From: Monodelphis domestica
Taxonomy: Eukaryota > Chordata > Mammalia > Didelphimorphia > Didelphidae
Length of the DNA: 64,000 nt
Direction: 5' to 3'
NCBI RefSeq assembly: GCF_027887165.1
Contig: NC_077231.1
Coordinates: 186,170,103-186,234,102 of the forward strand
This document shows positions 59,520 through 64,000 of the stretch, piece after piece. Made by a program: the position numbers and the translations under genes. The notes under the pieces were generated by a model. That model ran no database searches, was not told the DNA's origin, and worked only from the letters and a program-made list of their open reading frames with translations. Numbering within the stretch: position 1 is the stretch's first letter; the number at the start of each line of letters is the position of its first letter.

Positions 59520-61534
59520 AGTGAGTTGGAGCTCCCTATTATCCACATTTGGAGAAGCCTAAACTACAAACTACATTTTGAAATTTTTCTTGGATTATGT
59601 TGTGGACAAAGAGCCAAAGAACAAAACCAATCCTTTGGAATCAAGTCCATAGTATTAGACTTCTACTTGATGAAGCTAGAATCCTTTGGGAATTCTTGAG
59701 TTAAAGGGTCTATGATTTTATGGTTGTGATTACAGTGCCTGGAATTTAACAGATCTTTAATAAAAGTTTAGCGATTGAGTACTCCCTTCATGATGCAGAT
59801 TGTAATCTGTTCATGCTCTTCCTCTCATTTCCAGGAGGTCTATCTAAAATGAATCTCCCTCTGGTTCTCTTGGCAGTAGAACAAAGATCTGTTCTTTGGC
59901 TTTTCTTTGCTCCTATCGTGTAACTGATGTCAAGATCACTATTCTGCATATAATACAATGTATTACTGAGAACTAGAGGGCTTAAGCAGTCTTTTCACTA
60001 AAAAATACTCTAATATTCACATAGAGAAGCAATTCTTTAGGCAGTTTAAAAGCAATCCAGAGGATTACAAAAAAAGAGCAAGAAAGTTAATGAAGCAGTC
60101 AATGAGAGTCTGCCTAAGGCCTCAGAAAGTCCCTGCCAAAGTCTCAAAAATCAATTTTTCACTAATTTTTCTCAAAGGCCCTATAAGTGGACACTACCTC
60201 AGGCCACCTGGAGGCAGTGGTAATATCATCTGTCCCAGATCTTCACTATAATTTCTCTTACTTTATGACAATCCCAGCTAGTGTGATACTTCTCCAGTTC
60301 CATCAGGCTTTCTAGCTCACAATAGAACCACTTTATTTTCCAGTCACATCTCTCAATTAACAATACATAGCAACATAAGAACAATATCACATTATGAGTA
60401 CAGATAGCAGTGATCAAATAGTAGGAGATGTTAGAGGGCTAGAGATGAAGCTTCTTGGAGTTGGTAAGTTAAACTGACCCTTAAATGAGAAAGTAGAATT
60501 GAGCTAAGAGAATATGGGTTTCATTTTCAAGAATGCAGTATGGGACGTGGAAGACTGGATGAACCAAGGCTTTAAGCCCCATGCCATTTCTTATATTCTG
60601 GTAACAGTATCAGCAAGTGTCACCAACCCCAATTATTGTCAATGGTTGTGGTTTGCTTGGTTGTACAGGAAAGAAATGGTCTACAGAATGGTTGTGTTTG
60701 GGGATGGTAACTTTGTCAGCACTTCCAGATCTTGTGTCTTGATATTATACCCTGTCTAGAAAAATTTATCTGGAAATGTCTACCCTGAGTGCCAGGAGAC
60801 AAGTAATAAAAATGCAATCAATAGCTTTAATCGAGTTCATGCATCTTAATGCTTCTTTAAGCAATATAGATCTTACCTGTCAAATTTTAAAGTTAGGGCA
60901 ACTGTTATTTTGCACAAAGCCCTCTGGGTATAAAAAAGGAGCCAAGTAGCCCCTAGAGTACTGACTATCAGAGAACACATTTATATTCTCTGTGCAGGGC
61001 CACAGGGAGACAATGATCCTTGTTAAACCGCAATATAAATTAAAAATAACTGCCAAGGAAATCTCTAGAGGTAAGACTTCTGAACCTGAGTGCACTTGCA
61101 ATTGCAGCTCTGGATGAATGAGTTCTAATTGGCCCCTGTGAAGTACATATCCTACCAGGGAATACTGATTAACCCTGCACCTTGAGTTAGAGAAAATGCA
61201 AAGGTAGGATAAGCCTTAAAATGCTTGATGAACTACTTATCCTTTGAGTTTGGGTTGGGAGGAAAGCATTTTGTAAAATTGTTAAGGACTGTATAAACTT
61301 GAGTGTAGGTCAGTGCTTCAGTAACCTGAGATGTTTTGGGGATGTGCCTTTCCTTCATTAACAAAGGTATTATCGCCCTCAGTTTCCTTTTGGAAATGTC
61401 TTGGACTTAACCTCTAAGGTTAAGTCCTCCCAGTTCTAAATCTATGATCCTATGAAAATATTGGATAAACAACTTGTCAACCCCCTTTAAAAGCAGACCA
61501 CTAACTTTCTTGAGGCCCCAAGAAGGGTCTGTCT
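59518..61534. other. Intergenic, nothing recognised
   Basis: No convincing exon on either strand. 59.9-61.3 kb might be very old retroelement DNA but shows no diagnostic motif. Confidence 0.4.
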
Positions 61535-61715
61535 TTTTTAAATCTTTACTTTCTGTCCTAGTAACAATCTTAAGACAGAAGGGCAGGGAGTAGGTAAATG
61601 GGGTTAAATGACTTGCCCAGGGACACCCAACTAGGAAGTTTCTGAGATCAGATTTGAATCCAGGTCCTCCAGACTAGTTCTGGCACTCTCTCCACTGTGC
61701 CGCCTCACTATCCTC
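61535..61715 (-). mobile_element. tRNA-derived SINE, older copy
   Basis: Antisense: 'tttttaaatctttactttctgtcct', 'gacttgcccagggacaccca', 'gatttgaatccaggtcctcc' and a worn head 'ccactgtgccgcctcac'. Confidence 0.8.
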
Positions 61716-63078
61716 CAGTGTCTCTCATAGGGATTCTCATGACAAGATCACTCTCTTAGGCAATCTCCATCCTAGGCACCTATTGAGCAAGTCTGTCAAC
61801 ACTGCCCTCAAACAGATAGGAGCTGTTCAGTCCTATGTGCAGAGATCCCAGGAGCTTGTCCCAGTCACAACCAAGGAGTGGGCTAATGGCCGTGGTCTCC
61901 TGTGGTTTCTTCTTTCTTGCTATGAATAATGTACTATGTAATTTGATTGGTAATTCTTTACATAAGCTACTGATAAAATTGTTTATAATAGCGTACCATT
62001 TGTGGTCTGTCCTATCTGAGGTTCTGCATATTGTTATCAGTTGTCACAAGCATACACAAGAGGTTTACTATTCTTCATAACAACTTGTAGGAAAACAGCT
62101 TAATATAACTCACAAAATGGAGTCAGTTACGTTTAGTTGACAGACTTCTTCCTACTATTTTTTAAGGTAATCAAATTATTCTCCCCCCACATTTCTTAAG
62201 AATTTGTTTGATTTATATTTCTTCTTTATTTCAGATACTCTGATTTTTCTGAGATAAATGGGGTTAAACGTTACATTGATGATCTATGTATTGCATTACT
62301 CAAATACATCAAAATGTGGAAAATATTTTGGGCTGAAAGTGGGGAAAGAAATAGGACAGGGCAAGAGAGGGAGAAGAAAAAGGAAAGGGAGAGAGAAAGA
62401 TTTCACAAATGCTATATATTCCTTGGGCAGTTTCTATTAGTGTGACTGAGCCACATGAAAGAAAATTCAATTCATTTTTTTTGTTAATTTCCAAAGCAGG
62501 GAGGAAAAAACAAAACCAAGCATCAACTCAGTTCTTTCTAAACAGCAAATTAGTTATGGTTTTATTGCTGTTTTTACTGATGGTATTGTGTTTTGGAGTG
62601 GATAAGAAGGGTAGGATTGTAACAGAGACTGGTGTGGAAAGCATCACCATAGTCATTTTTGCCTTCCCATTGTTCTCCTAGGGTACTTTGACCTGAATAC
62701 CAAATCCTCCAGTGAGGATTGGTGGGACTAGTAAGGGGAGGAACATGCAGTCACATCAGTGCAACACTAGTGATTATAGTTGTTTTTTGATCCCTGCCTT
62801 TGAATGGCAATGAGGCCTTCTGAGGTCTTTCATCAAGCCCTTTCTGAATGAAAGAGAAAATATTCCAAGATCTAATCAGAGGTCCAAGTAACCAAATCAT
62901 AGGATTAGGACAGTCAAAAATTGCTTTTGTACTCTAAGTAGGGCAACAAAACACACCCAAAGGAGAAATAGGTATTGTTTAGATGAGGTTTTACCCCAAT
63001 TTCTCTACCTGAGACTTTTTATGCATTGGGTTGCTACCCTTAGGCCCTTCCTATCTAGTCCAGTAGTGTCAAATTCAA

Positions 63079-63112
<34 letters not shown>

Positions 63113-63549
63113 ATTTTTTTTAACATATGCTTTATTTACAAAGCAATTAAAATGATACCTCATTTCAGTCTGGAATGCCATAGAAAAAAGGAGATTTGCA
63201 TCACAGGGTCAGATATTAAAAGATAAATTTACTCAGTGGCCCATTATATTCTTAGCCCTGCTGGTCATTGTGGGAGAGGCATCGATCTGTCATGTAGACA
63301 TCACATACCTCACCTGTGTTGTAATTGACACCAAATCCTACCTGGGCAAAGTGTCATGAAAGTTGTATTATAAAAAGCTGGCCTACCCTAAAAAGCTTGT
63401 AGTCTCCATTGTGTTGACATGCTTTTTACCAACTACATGTAATAACAAATTTCCACCTAAGTTTTCAAAAGTTCTATGATCATGTATACCATATGGCATG
63501 CCTTTTCCATTGAAGATATTCGTAAGCTTAGTATAGTATGACAATAGAG
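61716..63549. other. Intergenic with (AT)n(GT)n run
   Basis: Compound microsatellite at 63080-63112 (about 8 AT then 9 GT units). Otherwise no gene or nameable repeat. Confidence 0.5.
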
Positions 63550-63779
63550 TTATCCAGTTAGATGACTCAGTGGATTGAATTGCCAGGCCTGGAATTTGGA
63601 AAAATCTGAGTTCAAATCTGGCCTTGTTGGGCAAGTCACATAATCTTGTTTGCCTCAGTTTCTGCATCTGTAAAATAAGCTGGAGAAGGAAATGGTAAAC
63701 CACGCCAGTAACTTTGCCAAGAAAACCCCAAATGGGTTATGAAGAGCCATACATGACTGCAAAGGACTGAACAATGACA
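63550..63779 (+). repeat. MON-type marsupial SINE
   Basis: 'gatgactcagtggattgaat', 'gagttcaaatctggcct', 'gttgggcaagtcacataatc', 'cctcagtttctgcatctgtaaaataagctggagaagg', 'ccaagaaaaccccaaatggg' and 'gactgaacaatgac', close to full length. Confidence 0.85.
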
Positions 63780-63889
63780 GCTTATAAAATCTAAACTTCC
63801 AGATCTAGTATGCTGTCTGCTGTACCATCTAGCTGCCTCCCTATCCAAAATATCTTTTTAAGTTGAATAAATCCCTTTTAAGATCAAGG

Positions 63890-64000
63890 ACTAAATGTGT
63901 AACCCTGATCAAACCCATTTAACTGCCCTGCGTCTCAGTTTCATCTATAAATGAGTCCCTAGGATTGGACTACATTATCTCTTCAAAGTCCTCTTGTACA
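63890..64000 (+). repeat. MIR-type SINE fragment, runs off the window
   Basis: 'gtgtaaccctgatcaaacccatttaactgccctgcgtctcagtttcatc' and 'ggattggactacattatctcttcaaagtcc' are MIR core and tail. Confidence 0.7.

Noticed and set aside
57000-64000. A second host gene downstream of LSM8
   Set aside because: No frame with known domains, no coherent splice-linked exons and only SINEs and microsatellites seen.

Overview
The window is mammalian nuclear DNA, very probably from a marsupial and more likely an Australian one. It is AT-rich and packed with interspersed repeats. Diagnostic repeats are young tRNA-derived SINEs that begin GGGGCAGCTGGGTGGCTCAG and end in a short A-run (WSINE1 type), marsupial HAL1/L1-type LINEs and MIR/MON-type SINEs. 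I assigned the species group from memory of these families, not from a search. Only one functional protein gene is present: LSM8 at 50036-56464 on the plus strand, four coding exons behind a CpG-island promoter at about 49.74-50.29 kb. Its predicted 96-residue protein matches the human protein as I remember it.

Layout. 0-13 kb is gene-free, with MIR relics, minus-strand LTR-like units (3.5-4.2, about 5.0-5.5 and about 7.8-8.5 kb) and an antisense LINE tail (11.1-12.9 kb). 13-28.3 kb is an LTR-rich tract: four plus-strand LTRs of one family, one of them (25970-26986) inserted cleanly into a SINE; a solo LTR of another family with a 5-bp target duplication (20048-20517); and the 3' end of an old class I-like provirus (about 21.95-24.26 kb). 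29.2-32.84 kb is a HAL1-like half-LINE, with an ORF1 remnant and five tandem coiled-coil repeats, carrying its own SINE insertion. 36.4-44.6 kb is a nested stack. An old LINE reverse-transcriptase ORF on the minus strand was split by a provirus fossil (36679-43445, 4-bp duplication ATAC) and by an inverted solo LTR of the same family (43765-44393, duplication ACAT). A full-length processed copy of ISCU mRNA (41573-42704, 16-bp duplication) later landed in the provirus leader. 44.6-49.7 kb is intergenic, with a hAT-type MITE and SINEs. LSM8 follows, with an L2 fragment, a MITE and a 7SL-RNA-derived relic in its introns. 57-64 kb is intergenic with SINEs.

LSM8 is the only gene likely to act in the cell, in the nuclear Lsm2-8 ring on U6 snRNA. 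The rest is transposition history. The order of events can be read from the nesting: LINE first, then provirus and solo LTR, then ISCU retrocopy. I found no new multi-gene system. The most unusual items are the nested stack, a short hydrophobic leader ORF just before the provirus gag, the 7SL-derived relic fused to SINE heads, and different U3 tandem duplications in sibling LTRs.
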